NCBI GenBank assembly: GCA_937880545.1 | Contig: CALFKA010000278.1 | Location: forward strand, 1-5,904 | Direction: 5' to 3' | Length of the DNA: 5,904 nt | Source: an uncultured Clostridia bacterium | GTDB taxonomy: Bacteria > Bacillota > Clostridia > Peptostreptococcales > Acidaminobacteraceae | Shown here: positions 5,858 to 5,904 of the stretch, in pieces | Position numbering within the stretch: position 1 is the first letter of the stretch | How the letters are laid out: each line of letters opens with the position of its first letter | Program-made: the position numbers and the translations under genes | Notes under the pieces: generated by a model | What the model was told of the DNA's origin: nothing | Seen by the model: only the letters and a program-made list of their open reading frames with translations | Database searches by the model: none

Positions 5858-5904
5858 AGATCGGAAGAGCACACGTCTGAACTCCAGTCACATCACGATC
5901 TCGT
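5858..5904 (+). other. Illumina TruSeq adapter sequence (assembly artefact)
   Basis: The last 47 bases match the TruSeq index adapter from memory: AGATCGGAAGAGC at 5858, then ACACGTCTGAACTCCAGTCAC, the six-base index ATCACG (index 1) and the start of the P7 tail, ATCTCGT. Translated in the exonuclease frame it gives DRKSTRLNSSH, a known contaminant signature in protein databases. It is not genomic, and the real contig ends at about 5857. Confidence 0.98.

Overview
The window looks like a short chromosomal contig from a Gram-positive, Bacillota-like bacterium. The signs are AGGAG-type ribosome sites on every gene, consensus-like sigma-A promoters with 17-base spacers, a lipoprotein-type TRAP binding protein and a tmRNA tag ending in -AYAA. 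I cannot name a genus. The last 47 bases (5858-5904) are not genomic: they match the Illumina TruSeq index adapter, so the contig really ends near 5857.

Layout from left to right. A 147-residue VOC/glyoxalase-fold protein lies on + (36-479). It converges on a three-gene TRAP transporter operon on the minus strand, and the two share a bidirectional hairpin terminator (546-579). The operon reads dctP (2495-3517), dctQ (1921-2427), dctM (606-1919) from a clear promoter at 3563-3591, with a strong hairpin between dctP and dctQ. Bases 3518-4010 hold no convincing protein gene: they contain the dctP promoter, a weak candidate small RNA on +, short repeats and an AT-rich hairpin. Next, on the minus strand, come the tmRNA gene ssrA (4011-4361) and smpB (4362-4811). 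Last, a DnaQ-like DEDDh exonuclease gene diverges on + from 4875 and is cut by the contig end.

Functionally there are two units. DctP, DctQ and DctM form one secondary transporter that captures a carboxylate-type solute outside the cell and moves it in with sodium or proton gradients. SmpB and tmRNA form the trans-translation pair that rescues ribosomes stalled on broken mRNA. These two genes touch: the smpB stop codon is followed with no gap by the first base of mature tmRNA. The two are therefore probably co-transcribed and separated by RNase P. The exonuclease and the VOC protein have no evident link to either unit.

I see no phage, transposon, CRISPR or defence system. The most interesting points are the zero-gap smpB-ssrA junction, the overlapping divergent promoter between smpB and the exonuclease, the dctP-dctQ hairpin, the possible small RNA upstream of dctP, and the adapter artefact.
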